Positions 38,736 to 48,000 of a stretch of DNA of 64,000 bases are shown piece by piece (within the stretch, counting starts at the first letter, position 1; the number at the start of each line of letters is the position of its first letter). The position numbers and the translations under genes are program-made. The notes beneath the pieces were generated by a model. The model ran no database searches. It saw only the letters and a list, made by a program, of their open reading frames with translations, and had not been told where the DNA came from. The DNA is taken from positions 744,623-808,622 of the forward strand of contig JAJVDF010000429.1 in the NCBI GenBank assembly GCA_022410635.1, in the 5' to 3' direction. Source of the stretch: Tretioscincus oriximinensis. Lineage: Eukaryota; Chordata; Lepidosauria; Squamata; Gymnophthalmidae.

Positions 38736-39425
38736 AAAATCCAGCAAAGGGGTCTCATAGCACTCTAGTGATTAACATGGAAAAACCAAGAGGCACGTGC
38801 TTGCACAGGCAAGTTTCCTTCTTCAGACGCTAGATGTCGGGGACAGTTTCCCTGATAGAAAATAGCTAAGGTTTCCCTCAGGCCCAGCAAATGACCGTTG
38901 GCTGTTTCCCTGTTTACAGAGTTCAAGTTCAAGCATTTGGGATGTTGGGGATCCTGGTACTCATTGACTTTGTGGAACATACTAGGATAGTTCCGTCAAG
39001 GGTCCCAAGGATCAGTTATAAAAGAGTGGCACATCAGCCAGCTCACTATTCCAGTTCTGAGTAAGCTGCCTGTTGTAGACCTGCTCAGTAAATCACTTTC
39101 TTAACACATCACCGAGGGTGTGATTCTCTGAAGGCTTCCAGAACGAATCACAAGAGAACTAGAGCAATGAGGCAGCTGGCATGAGGCTCTTTTATAGTGG
39201 ACCTTCAGGCCCCCTTACACCTTCTAGAATGTTCTCTAAGCTTGGCCAATGAACACCCAGTTCCCCAACATGACAAGCGCTTAAACTAGCCCTTCCATCT
39301 GAAGAAGGAGCCTTGTCTCTGAGCGCTCGTTGTGTGTGAACTTTCAGTTGTTACTCTCCATAGTGCTACGAGACCCCCTTGCAGGATTTTCTGGACCCAG
39401 AGTAACACAGCTATGTTTTTGGAAA
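38736..39425. mobile_element. PLE palindromic unit split by an LTR
   Basis: Antisense half 38740-38834 (CCAGCAAAGGGGTCTCATAG, CTTCTTCAGACGCTAGA). Sense half 39271-39425 (CATCTGAAGAAGGAGCCTTG, CACAGCTATGTTTTTGGAAA). Between the halves lies a probable solo LTR. Confidence 0.8.
38835..39270 (+). mobile_element. Probable solo LTR
   Basis: 436 bases starting TGTCGGGGACAG and ending GTTCCCCAACA. The ends are near-inverted TGTCGGGGA/TCCCCAACA, the TG...CA layout of retroviral or Gypsy-type LTRs. A TATA-like TTATAAAAGAG near 39017 fits a promoter; no convincing AATAAA signal and no clear target duplication (TAGA against TGAC). No internal viral genes. Orientation is from the TATA-like box. Confidence 0.6.
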
Positions 39426-40145
39426 ATAGAAATAAGCTTTCAATAATATGATGAAATTGAATCTCGATGTCTTCTTAGAACTTGGAATTGTGTTATTTCT
39501 TATCCATTACATAATTGAAAATATGCTTGTTCTTTAGACTGGACTAACCCACTGAGAACTGTGTTCTGTTTTCGTGTGTGTGTGTATGAAGAGAGATGAG
39601 GTAACCTGTCGGTATGCCTGAGAAAACAAGTATTGTTCACTTTGTTAGCTTTGTCCAGATGTTTAGCTACAGGGTAATGTTACTACACAGATTAGCACAG
39701 CTGTCTAAGAGATACCATGCTAAATATGGAGACCATCTGTGATTTGTCTAGGGAGGTTGAATTTCAATTAATTAAAACTGCAGCTCGCTTGCTAAGATCT
39801 TTTGCACTGCCAGGAGAAACCTGACAGTTGTGAAAGACATAGGGGCTTGAAGCATGAGCTGCAGTAAACAATATTTTCCAGATCATGGTTTTTGCCACGT
39901 CCTGGAAAGACACGTTCCGTGTGTGACTAAAACCATTTGAGAATATTCCCTAGGTCCATCCATTGAAATGGAATTGCTCCTTCTGGGGTCCCCAACCCAT
40001 CAATCACTGGCTTGGGGCTCGTCAGATAGCAATGTGGTGGACCTAGTTGTGACCTCATTTGTTCTGTTGGAAAATTCACTTGAGTTGCAGGACAAGGGGC
40101 TGGAGCAGTATAAAAGCATCTGAGATTATTTTAAACTCTTTTCTT
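39426..40145. other. Unassigned stretch
   Basis: Low-copy texture, short GT run near 39572. No exon or repeat recognised. Confidence 0.4.
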
Positions 40146-40149
40146 ATAA

Positions 40150-40680
40150 AATGCACTCTATGAAGCTGATGGGCAGAAGTGTTAGGATAGTCTAGGGAAA
40201 GTATTTTTTCATCCAGAGGATTACTGATCTGTGGAATCTAGTTCCAGAAGAGGTGATGGTAGCTAACAGCCTGGATGGATTTAAGACAGGATTAGATAGG
40301 TTCATGGAAGCCAAGGGTATTAACAGCTACCAGGATGAATGTCTTGATTCTGCCGCTGGGAATGAGCAGCAGGCAGGACTCCTGAAATGTCATTTGCAGG
40401 GAGTCATGAACAGGAGCATATTTTGCTTTCCTCTGTTTGGACTGCCCAGGTGCATCTGGTGGGCCTCTGTGTGGGACAGAAGGCTGGACTAGATGGGCTG
40501 TGGCCTGACCCAGTATGGCTCTTCTGATGTTCTTATGAGCCACCGACAAGATTCCTAAAATGTCAATTGTTGGGATTCTGACTTCTCCTTCTGCTTGAGA
40601 TGCCCAGAGGCAATTGGTGGCCCACTGTTGAGATTAGATGGGCTGTGGTTCCATTCTGCAGGGCTCCTCTTATGTTCGTA
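40150..40680 (+). mobile_element. Two consecutive CR1 LINE 3' ends
   Basis: 40150-40536: AAGCTGATGGGCAGAAGTG, AAGTATTTTTTCATCCAGAG, AGAAGAGGTGATGGTAGCTA to GATGTTCTTATGA (CR1a). 40545-40680: an older end, TGAGATGCCCAGAGGCAATT to CTCCTCTTATGTTCGTATG. The frame at 40253-40492 is the ANSLDGFKTGLDRFMEAKGI segment. Confidence 0.88.
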
Positions 40681-40682
40681 TG

Positions 40683-41070
40683 TCTACATAGCCATATTTA
40701 GCTAACCCACATGTCAATGTAGACCACGGCAGGTCCAATTCGGAGCCTGCCACAGTGCAGTAGACTAGCATCGGACGGCTCCCTATTGCAAGAGTCGAGA
40801 ATAAGTGAAGGTTTTGCCCCTTCATCTGCTTGAGATACTCACCGGCAATTGGAGGGCGAGTGTAGACAGTGCATACCCCACTTATGGCCTATCGTAGGTC
40901 ACACTAGCATGTGGATGGCCAGGCCCTATTCCAAGAGTTGAGAATAAGTGAAGATTTGCCTCTCCTTCTGCTTGAGATGCCCAGGGGCCTTTGGTGATCC
41001 ACTGTGTGAAACAGAAGGCTGGACTAGATGGGCTGTGGCCACATTCAGCAGGGCTTCTCTTAGGTTTTTA
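40683..41070. mobile_element. FB2 copies and a CR1 3' end
   Basis: FB2 40683-40930 (CAATGTAGACCACGGCAGGT, AATTCGGAGCCTGCCACAG, and again GTCACACTAGCATGTGGATG). 40960-41070 is a sense CR1 end (CTTGAGATGCCCAGGGGCC, GGCTGGACTAGATGGGCTG). Confidence 0.7.
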
Positions 41071-41194
41071 ATGTGCTGGAATTGGTATGAAGTTCACAGG
41101 AACCTTCTGGGAACTTCAGCACTTCGTTTTTCAGTGGTGTAGCAGCAGTCAGTTATTTATGACCAACCAGATTTATGAGCTGAAGTTGTTCTGA

Positions 41195-41360
41195 GGATAA
41201 CATTGAGCAAATTCTGAGTAAGCTTTATTCTGGACTCCATTTGAAAAAAAGGGTTTGGCCATCCACATGCCAATGTAGACTTTGGCCTGCCATAGCCTAC
41301 GTTGACATATGGGTGGCAAGTCCTGTTTCAAGGTAAAACCCAGAATAAAGCTCAGTGCAA
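41195..41360. mobile_element. FB2 foldback copy
   Basis: GAGTAAGCTTTATTCTGGAC on the left and AAAACCCAGAATAAAGCTCA on the right are inverted ends. CCACATGCCAATGTAGACTT and CTACGTTGACATATGGGTGG form the inner arms. Confidence 0.8.
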
Positions 41361-41439
41361 ATTCTCCCACCGCTTCCAATCTCTACCATTATGCTTTTTT
41401 GCTTCCCAGATTAAGGCAGTTTAAATTCGCCTTTTTCAC

Positions 41440-41530
41440 TGCTCCTTTTTCACACCTTCACCTTGAGCCCCATCAACACCCCAAGATCCTTTTCCTGCTC
41501 TGTGACAGGAAGAGACTGGCCTCCACCTGT
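41440..41530 (-). mobile_element. CR1 internal scrap
   Basis: CATCAACACCCCAAGATCCT, TTTCCTGCTCTG matches 12.84-12.88 kb within the longer antisense CR1 fragment. Confidence 0.7.
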
Positions 41531-42244
41531 TTGCAGTGAGGACATAAAATTATGGCGTTTGCAATGAAGACCTAAAAATATTCTTTTCCCTTTCTCTTTC
41601 TCTTGCCCTCCTTCCTTTTAGAGAAACTTGAGTTTTCTCAGGGGAGAAAAATACATTTTAATGTATTGTAGGCACATGCGTAGAGGCCTCCATTTTATAT
41701 ATATATATGAGTATGATCAGTAATCTTCCCAACAACATTATACCAAGCCAATATTAATCAGTCTTGAAGCCACAGCTTGCTCTACTTATGATTACATTTG
41801 TGATGTTTAGATGAATTCCCTGCCTTAATATTCTGTAAGAAGGTCTTTTGTCATTATTCAGACATTTGGAAAATGGATTTTTTTATGGAAAAAAAAACCC
41901 TACCCGTAACATTAAATGTTTGCAAACCTTCCATAGAACACCTGCAACAAATTAAAAATGCCAGTTTAATAAATGTGATGCCATATATTGTATATAATAA
42001 AAAAGTTAAAACTGTAAATGATGCTCAAGTTAACTTTTTTCAGTTAAAATCTGATTACCCGCTTATAAAGATTAGTGATGTAGAGAAGGTGCCAGTTTAT
42101 TGTGAATCAAAGGAAGCAAAAGGATCTGTCCAAAAATTATCGGGAGCTAATTCCCCCCCCCCTTTCTTTAATTAAAACTTTTATCCTTAAAAATGATTAC
42201 AGTGCATATTAATTATTTCCATTTTCTTCTGGATTACACCAATG
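41531..42244. other. AT-rich low-copy stretch
   Basis: An ATATAT run lies near 41698. A 100-residue frame at 41873-42175 has no recognised domain. Its AT-rich, non-repetitive sequence could be conserved noncoding, but coding cannot be excluded from sequence alone. Confidence 0.35.
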
Positions 42245-42910
42245 TTATGTGATACGAAAAGTATCAAGAAGGTCTCATAGCACCTTAGAAACGAACAAGC
42301 AAGAGGGAGGCAGCAGGATCTCACATAGATAAATATTCCTTCAGAGGCACAGACAGAAAGACAAATAAATAATAGATTATAGCCAGATGACAGAGAGAGA
42401 TGATAGATAGATAGATAGATAGATAGACAGATAGATAGATAAATAGATGATAAATACATAATTAATCATAGTTAGATGGGAAATAGAGAAAGATGATGGC
42501 TAGCTAGGTGGCTAGCTGGATTATAGTACACGTACAGTTGGATAAATGATAAATGATAGATAGATGATAGTTACATAAATAGATGACAGACAGACAGTCA
42601 GGAACTCCCATAGATAGCTATTCCTTCAGAGGCACAGCTAGCTAGCTAGCTAGACAGATAGATATAGATATAGATAGACATAAATAGATAGAGATAGATA
42701 TTCTACCAAGGGGTTCTCATAGCATCTTAGAGATTAACAGGAAAAGGGGAGGCAGCAGGGCCTTTCCTAGACAAATCTACTTCTCCAGGTACTGAAACAT
42801 CTGAAGAAACATCCGAGGAAGGCTTTCCTATGAAATCTGCTGTTGCTTATTTTTTTCTTATTAGTCTCTAAGGTGGTACGAGGCCCCCTTGTTAGACTTC
42901 GGATATTGTT
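42245..42910. mobile_element. PLE terminal units mixed with GATA microsatellites
   Basis: Antisense unit 42262-42350 (TCTCATAGCACCTTAGAAAC to CCTTCAGAGGCAC), GATA arrays 42395-42450 and 42540-42712, a repeated GGAACTCCCATAGATAGC end, then a palindromic pair 42712-42910 (TCTACCAAGGGGTTCTCATA; CATCTGAAGAAACATCC; TCTCTAAGGTGGTACGAGGC). Confidence 0.85.
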
Positions 42911-43071
42911 ATATTTTTGGAAATATAATGCTTACCTCTTTTCATTTTTGACTGTTAAGAGGTTTTAGAATGTGGGTGGCTACATCAACAGACCAGTATA
43001 TAGAGTTTTAAAACAACATTTATGATGTTACCAGACATGGCTTAGACATTGATTTTGCAGACAACTGGGGC

Positions 43072-43160
43072 TCTGTCCCCACTGAGCCTTATCCTGGGTT
43101 GTATCACGGAACAGAGCTTGGTCATCCACATGGCAGTGTGGAATGTGGCAGGCCCCATTT
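43072..43160 (+). mobile_element. FB2 5' half
   Basis: CTGTCCCCACTGAGCCTTAT, CCTGGGTTGTATCACGGAAC, AGAGCTTGGTCATCCACATG. The inverted half is missing and is replaced by GC-rich unassigned DNA to 43304. Confidence 0.8.
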
Positions 43161-43304
43161 GCCTCCCCCACCCACTTCTGGGGGGGCAGAGCTGGAAATG
43201 ACATCACTTCCAGGATGGGGCATAAAAATCCCCATTAGAAAATCTATGGAGAGTGAGGGCTAACTCTTTGGGGCGGCAGGAAAAGGAAAACCTCCCATTC
43301 CCAA

Positions 43305-43412
43305 ACAAGGGATGTGGCAAAAATAGAAATAAGGAGTCTTGTATGAGCATAATCCAAATTCCATCCAATTTCAGAGCAATTTTAACTGAAGAAATACAAC
43401 AGGATTTTTAAA

Positions 43413-43509
<97 letters not shown>

Positions 43510-43510
43510 N

Positions 43511-43596
<86 letters not shown>

Positions 43597-44016
43597 GCAC
43601 TGGCCAAGGCCACTGGTGCTGGGACAGGGAACATATCCCGAGCAAATGAAACTGGGACTCTTCCCCACTGACCCTTTTCCTGAGGTACATCTTGGAATAG
43701 GGACCTGCCATATGGCAGGCCTAGGATGGGGCCACCCAAAGCCTCCCTTGGCATGTGGGTGGCCAAGCCCTATTCTNNCAAGAGAGAGCACCGATTCTTT
43801 GCGCACTGAGCCTCGTTCCGGTCTATATCAGAATAGAGGCTTGCCATAGGCATATTAGGGTAGATTTCAGGATTACCATGGTTCTACACTTACCATTTTA
43901 CATTTTATTTATTTGGTGATTTATATCCCGCCCTTCACCACTGATCCCAAGGAGGGTAATAGAAGACTTTTTTTTTTAAAAAAATACATATTATTAAAAC
44001 ATTTTAAATGATCCAT
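43305..44016. repeat. Tandem duplication unit 1
   Basis: Begins with ACAAGGGATGTGGC (block A, to about 43411) and ends with block B (43880-44016, CCATGGTTCTACACTTACC to GATCCAT). Unit 2 starts immediately with block A again. Internally: the TTA array and an FB2-like segment with two N calls at 43777-43778. Confidence 0.9.
43414..43597. repeat. (TTA)n microsatellite
   Basis: About 60 TTA triplets with one N at 43510. The poly-Asn and poly-Ile frames are artefacts. The counterpart in unit 2 is only about 10 triplets. Confidence 0.97.
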
Positions 44017-44116
44017 ACAAGGGATGTGGCAAAAATAGAAATAAGGAGTCTTGTATGAGTATAATCCAAATTCCATCCAATTTCAGAGCAATTTTAACTG
44101 AAGAAATACAACAGGA

Positions 44117-44147
<31 letters not shown>

Positions 44148-44149
44148 AA

Positions 44150-44679
44150 AAACAGAGACACAACTATGTGGCCCAAATGACCCACTGGGACCTGTGCCAA
44201 CACCACCATCTCCCAGTGGTAAAGAACTGGTGGGATCGTAAACCTGGAAAAGGAGTTGCAAACGAACATGCCAAAATATTCTGGGATTTTAGAATTCAGA
44301 CTGACAAGGTTTGGGAACACAACACACCGGATCTCACGATTGTGGAAAAGAAAAAAGTGTGGATCATGGATGTCGCCATACCAGGTGGGGGTCGAATTGA
44401 GGAAAAACAACAGGAAAAACTCAGCTGATATCAGGATCTCAAAATCGAACTGCAACAACTCTGGCATAAACCAGTACAGGTGATCCCAGTGGTCATCAGT
44501 ACCCTAAAGATCTCAGCTGGCATTTGGAAACAATAAACGTTGACAAAATCACGATTTGTCAGTTGCAAAAGGCCACCATAATCAGATCTGTGCGCATCAT
44601 CCGAAAATACCGACTTGTGATTTTGTTACACGAAATCCAGCATAATAATCTCGTTTGCTGTGTTACTGTTTTTTATGTC

Positions 44680-44680
<1 letters not shown>
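44150..44680 (+). mobile_element. R4/Dong-like LINE endonuclease C-terminus
   Basis: The plus frame at 44168-44428 reads NEHAKIFWDFRIQTDKVWEH, TPDLTIVEKKKVWIMDVAIP and GGGRIEEKQQEKL. Further pieces in other frames read LWHKPVQVIPVVISTL and QLQKATIIRSVRIIRKY. The PD-x12-14-D arrangement (TPD ... MDVA) fits the restriction-like endonuclease at the C-terminus of R2/R4/Dong-type LINEs. Frameshifted and 5'-truncated. TTA repeats on the left and CAT repeats on the right bound it. Confidence 0.7.

Positions 44681-44681
<1 letters not shown>

Positions 44682-44731
<50 letters not shown>
44682..44731. repeat. (CAT)n microsatellite
   Basis: About 16 CAT triplets directly after the LINE remnant. The poly-His frame is an artefact. 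Confidence 0.96.
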
Positions 44732-44738
44732 TAAATGA

Positions 44739-44790
44739 ACCCCCAAACTGGGGTTTCCCCAAGAGAAAGGGGGTCACTTGTTCAGCCTAA
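44739..44790. mobile_element. FB1 terminal scrap
   Basis: AACCCCCAAACTGGGGTTTC and GGGGGTCACTTGTTCAGCCT are a worn FB1 right arm. 44791-45340 beyond it has no recognised feature. Confidence 0.65.
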
Positions 44791-45340
44791 CCCCTCTTCA
44801 GTCTCCCAGGCACCAATCCGCCCCATACAGTCAGCCACCCAAGAAGCTGTTCTCTCTTTTATCTCTCCAGAATGAGCAGAAACCCCCTCCTCTAAATCTG
44901 CAGCCTCCTTAGTACCCTCGTCCTTGTGCCTTTAAGTAGGTAAGCCTACCTGCCTCTTACAAACTTGAGAAATTTAACTTTGTAGCATTTTGCTGTGACC
45001 TACTCAGTGGAATTACAGCAGGAAACTAATCCTTCAGGAGCGATGGCTCTATCAATCTTTGGATTTTTCTAATGTGGAAGCTACTCAGTTGCATCTCAGA
45101 AATCAGGGCTGTAATTACTCATGCAGACAGCACCAAATGAAAAGGGGGGAAATGCGAGTTCTGCTGAGTATCCCTTTTGCAACCAGCACTGGAAGAAGGA
45201 AAACAGCCTCTATAATCAGTCAAATTCTTCCGCTAATTTTTCAGGGGGTGAAGGCTATAGTGAAGGTACACGCCAGGAAAGTTAAAGGAAAGAACAGAAG
45301 CTTTTCTGGAAAGTGCCAAAGGCAGGGACCTGCTGAAAAA

Positions 45341-45715
45341 GGAGGAGGAGGAGGAGGAGGAGGAGGAAGAGGAGAAGGAAGAAGAAGAGGAAGAAGAGGA
45401 GGAGGAAGAAGATGCCGAGGAGGGGGAGGAGAAAAATATTTTTTTTATATCCCAACTTTCTTACCAGAACGGACTTAGAGCAGCTTACAAGATTTTTTTT
45501 TTGTCAGAAGTCATACATCTATTCTACCTTCCCCACCAATTGTGATGGTACCCATTAATCTCCTTGCAAATTTCTTTGCTTTCGAACAGCTGGGTTGGCT
45601 GAAGCTGAGGCCAGGAGAGGGTGCTCACCCCACTCCACAGCTGACACATGTGCCTCAAAATGGACCTCTCTGTTGAAACACCAAAGCTCTTAACTCCTTG
45701 CATCACTGTGTCCCT
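45341..45715 (-). mobile_element. tRNA-headed SINE (S2) with GGA/GAA tail
   Basis: Purine tract 45341-45433, then TTTTTTATATCCC, GACTTAGAGCAGCTTACAAG, TTTCTTTGCTTTCGAACAGC, TGAGGCCAGGAGAGGGTGCT and a head near CTCTTAACTCCTTGCATCAC. Best-preserved S2 with its tail. Confidence 0.85.
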
Positions 45716-45745
45716 TGAACATTTTCTTAAGGTAGGGTGCTGAGC

Positions 45746-45866
45746 CTTATTCTGGAATAAGGGGCATAAATAGGGGCATGGGTGTGAGTAGCTCTGGCCA
45801 AGGCCACCGGTGGCTGAGACATGGAGGTGGTGGTCCAGCACTCCTGTCAGCAAGCAGGGGGTCACT
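45746..45866. repeat. Dispersed repeat, inverted match to 63.02-63.15 kb
   Basis: GAGCCTTATTCTGGAATAAG, TGGGTGTGAGTAGCTCTGGC, GGAGGTGGTGGTCCAGCACT, CAGCAAGCAGGGGGTCACT. The complement at 63024-63148 differs at only a few positions, so this is a recently spread family sharing an FB2-like end. Confidence 0.85.
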
Positions 45867-45887
45867 NNNNNNNNNNNNNNNNNNNNN
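45867..45887. other. Assembly gap (21 N)
   Basis: A run of 21 N, directly followed by duplicated block B. Any feature crossing it is uncertain. Confidence 1.
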
Positions 45888-46177
45888 CCATGGTTCTACA
45901 CTTACCATTTTACATTTTATTTATTTGGTGATTTATATCCCGCCCTTCACCACTGACCCCAAGGTGGGTAATAGAAGACTTTTTTTTTTTTTTAAAAAAA
46001 TACATATTATTAAAACATTTTAAATGATCCATACTTTCTCCCTTCCCTCTACCAACCCTCTTTCCTGGAAGGACAGAATACAGAGGGAACTAACAGTCAA
46101 AAGACTTGGTGGAGGGAGAGCTGAGTTTTTACCAGGTGCTAAAAACTAGGCAGGTGTCGGTGCCTGGTGAGGCTCTA

Positions 46178-46262
46178 CATTGGGTGCACAATTATTTTTC
46201 CCAAGGGGCCACATGAGACAGTAGGCGGGCCGCATGTGGCCCTTAGACCACCCCTTGCCCAG
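46178..46262. mobile_element. hAT-like non-autonomous scrap
   Basis: GGGTGCACAATTATTTTTCC, CAAGGGGCCACATGAGACA and GGGCCGCATGTGGCCCTTAG to CCACCCCTTGCCC resemble the ends of small hAT-derived elements with GGCCGCA-type arms. Assignment is by memory of the family. Confidence 0.5.
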
Positions 46263-46264
46263 GT

Positions 46265-46383
46265 CTGCTCTACCAGGAGGCTTCTCCGGAGGGTGGGAGC
46301 CTTCACAGAGAAGGCCTTCCTATGTGGCCCTGCACCTTGCCTCTCCAAAAGGGGAGGGGCTAGCAGAAGGCATCTTCTTGAAA
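46265..46383 (-). mobile_element. L2-like LINE ORF2 C-terminal fragment
   Basis: GGGTGGGAGCCTTCACAGAG, AAGGCCTTCCTATGTGGCCC and TCTTCTTGAAATCTTAC: antisense of the RAFSVVAP-type segment. Ends at the hAT-like insertion. Confidence 0.6.
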
Positions 46384-46391
46384 TCTTACAG

Positions 46392-46587
46392 CAGGGATCC
46401 TCAGACTTTTTAAACAGGGGGCAAATTCCTAGTTTTGTGGCCGCCTAGTGTCATGCACTATTGAAAAGACAAGGTGGGTGTTACTGTGAGCCCGGGACTA
46501 GTCAGCTGCTAATCAGGACAGATGGTGGTGACAACATCTTGCAGGGCGGATAAATGTCCTTGGCAGGCCGCAGCCTTAGGACCCCTG
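46392..46587. mobile_element. hAT-like non-autonomous element
   Basis: 196 bases with ends CAGGGATCCT and AGGACCCCTG (inverted with one mismatch), TTTTTAAACAGGGGGCAAA and GGCAGGCCGCAGCC inside. Flanks TCTTACAG (46384-46391) and CCTTAGAG (46588-46595) agree at 6 of 8 positions, as expected for an old 8-bp hAT duplication. Confidence 0.7.
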
Positions 46588-46617
46588 CCTTAGAGAAGAT
46601 GCTCCTTCAGATAGCTT

Positions 46618-46765
46618 TCTACACTGAGCCTTATCCTGTGCTATAACTTGGAATAGGAGCCTGGCATCTCCATGCTAGTGTAGACTATGGCAGGCACCAT
46701 TTGGCATGGGGATTATCAGGCCTCTTCTGAGATGTAACCCCAAATAAGGTCCAGTGTGAATTCAC
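46618..46765. mobile_element. FB2 foldback copy, nearly whole
   Basis: CTACACTGAGCCTTATCCTG, TATAACTTGGAATAGGAGCC, GCTAGTGTAGACTATGGCAG, then the inverted arm with CAAATAAGGTCCAGTGTGAA. Palindromic overall. Confidence 0.8.
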
Positions 46766-47412
46766 CCCAAGACCCAGCTCTCCATCTGTAATGGTTTTGA
46801 TAGTAGCTAATATTACGTTAAAAGCATTAAAAATGCTGAAATCTAAGCAGCAGATTACCAGCATCTTAAATGGCATTAACAGTGAATTAAGATTAATAGC
46901 TTTTCAAAAGCTTTAGTCATTGTCTCGTCTCTAGTTGTCCTATGGATCAAAAGTGATGAATTCAATTCCCCTGAGGACAGGTCCCAATTCCCTTTCAAGC
47001 TATAATAACCAAAAATGTTTCTTACATATTCCTTACAGTTGTTTCTGTCCAGCTTGTACAGTTTACACAATTCTCCCCCCATTAATTAGGGCAGCCAATC
47101 AAATTGGAGTAAAATTCCTTCCAGTTTTTTTAAAAAACATATCCAAATTCCCTTGCTCCAAAACATACCAGAAATTACATACCTGCAGAAAAGGGACCTT
47201 GCTCAGTTTGTACCTAGAGGACAAATGAAATAGGAAGAAGAGCCATACGCGGGGCAGATCATAAAAAGCAAACCTGGGGTGACTGGGACACCGTCCGTGC
47301 ATAGTTTGTTTTTAGAGGCTGTGGCAGGCAGCGTGAGTCTTCTCGTCCCAAGTTCCATTCTGCCTCTCATGTATTTTTTTGCCTTTTCTGTCTAGCAAGG
47401 GGAGCTCACAGC

Positions 47413-47414
<2 letters not shown>
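46766..47414. other. Low-copy stretch
   Basis: 46790-46900 is AT-rich with ATTACGTTAAAAGCATTAAA and AGTGAATTAAGATTAATAGC words. No repeat or exon recognised. Weak conserved-noncoding candidate. Confidence 0.3.
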
Positions 47415-47444
<30 letters not shown>

Positions 47445-47473
47445 GATAGATAGATAGATAGATAGATATAGAT

Positions 47474-47506
<33 letters not shown>

Positions 47507-48000
47507 GATAGATGGATAGATGGATAGATGGATAGATGGATAGATAGATAGATAGATAGATAGATATAGATTTTGGGCAAGGGCCCCCCATAGCACTGTA
47601 AAGGCAGTAGGAGCTTCCATAGGCAAGTTGCAACTTCTTTAGGGAGGGAGAGAGAGAGAAAGAAAGAAAGAGATCTTCTACCAAGGGGTTCTGATAGGTA
47701 TCACTAACTCACTTTCTCTCATCTGTTTGCTTATCAGTCTCTCTGTCTATCATCTATGTATCTACTTGTCTGTTTGCTTGTCTGCTTGTCTATATTGCCT
47801 GCCTGTCTCCATCCATCTTTCTATCTATCCATCCATCCCTCCGTCCCTCTGTTCGGTTTGTTCGTTCATTCGTACGTCTGTCTATGAAGATGTGGACTTG
47901 TCTATGAAAGCTCCTGCTGCCTCCCTTTTTCTTTTTAATCTCCAAAATGCTACTAGGCTCCTTGCCAGGTTTTCTGCACCTATACCAACAGGCTATTTTT
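47415..48000. mobile_element. TA/GATA arrays flanked by PLE terminal pieces
   Basis: (TA)n at 47417-47443, GATA and GATG arrays to about 47567, then GGGCAAGGGCCCCCCATAGC (antisense PLE), a GAAA run, TCTACCAAGGGGTTCTGATA, a degenerate TCTA/TCTG array 47735-47880, and a sense PLE end 47890-48000 (TGTCTATGAAAGCTCCTGCT, GGCTCCTTGCCAGGTTTTCT). Confidence 0.8.

Larger units (their letters stand above)
44017..46032. repeat. Tandem duplication unit 2
   Basis: Block A again (44017-44123; one mismatch to unit 1 in about 107 bases) and, 2 kb later, block B again (45888-46034). Between them lie a short TTA run, LINE remnant, CAT run, FB1 scrap, S2 SINE, a dispersed repeat and a 21-N gap directly before block B. 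Confidence 0.88.

Noticed and set aside
43371..43766. Poly-Asn/poly-Ile frame of 131 residues
   Set aside because: Translation of the TTA array, which also contains an N.
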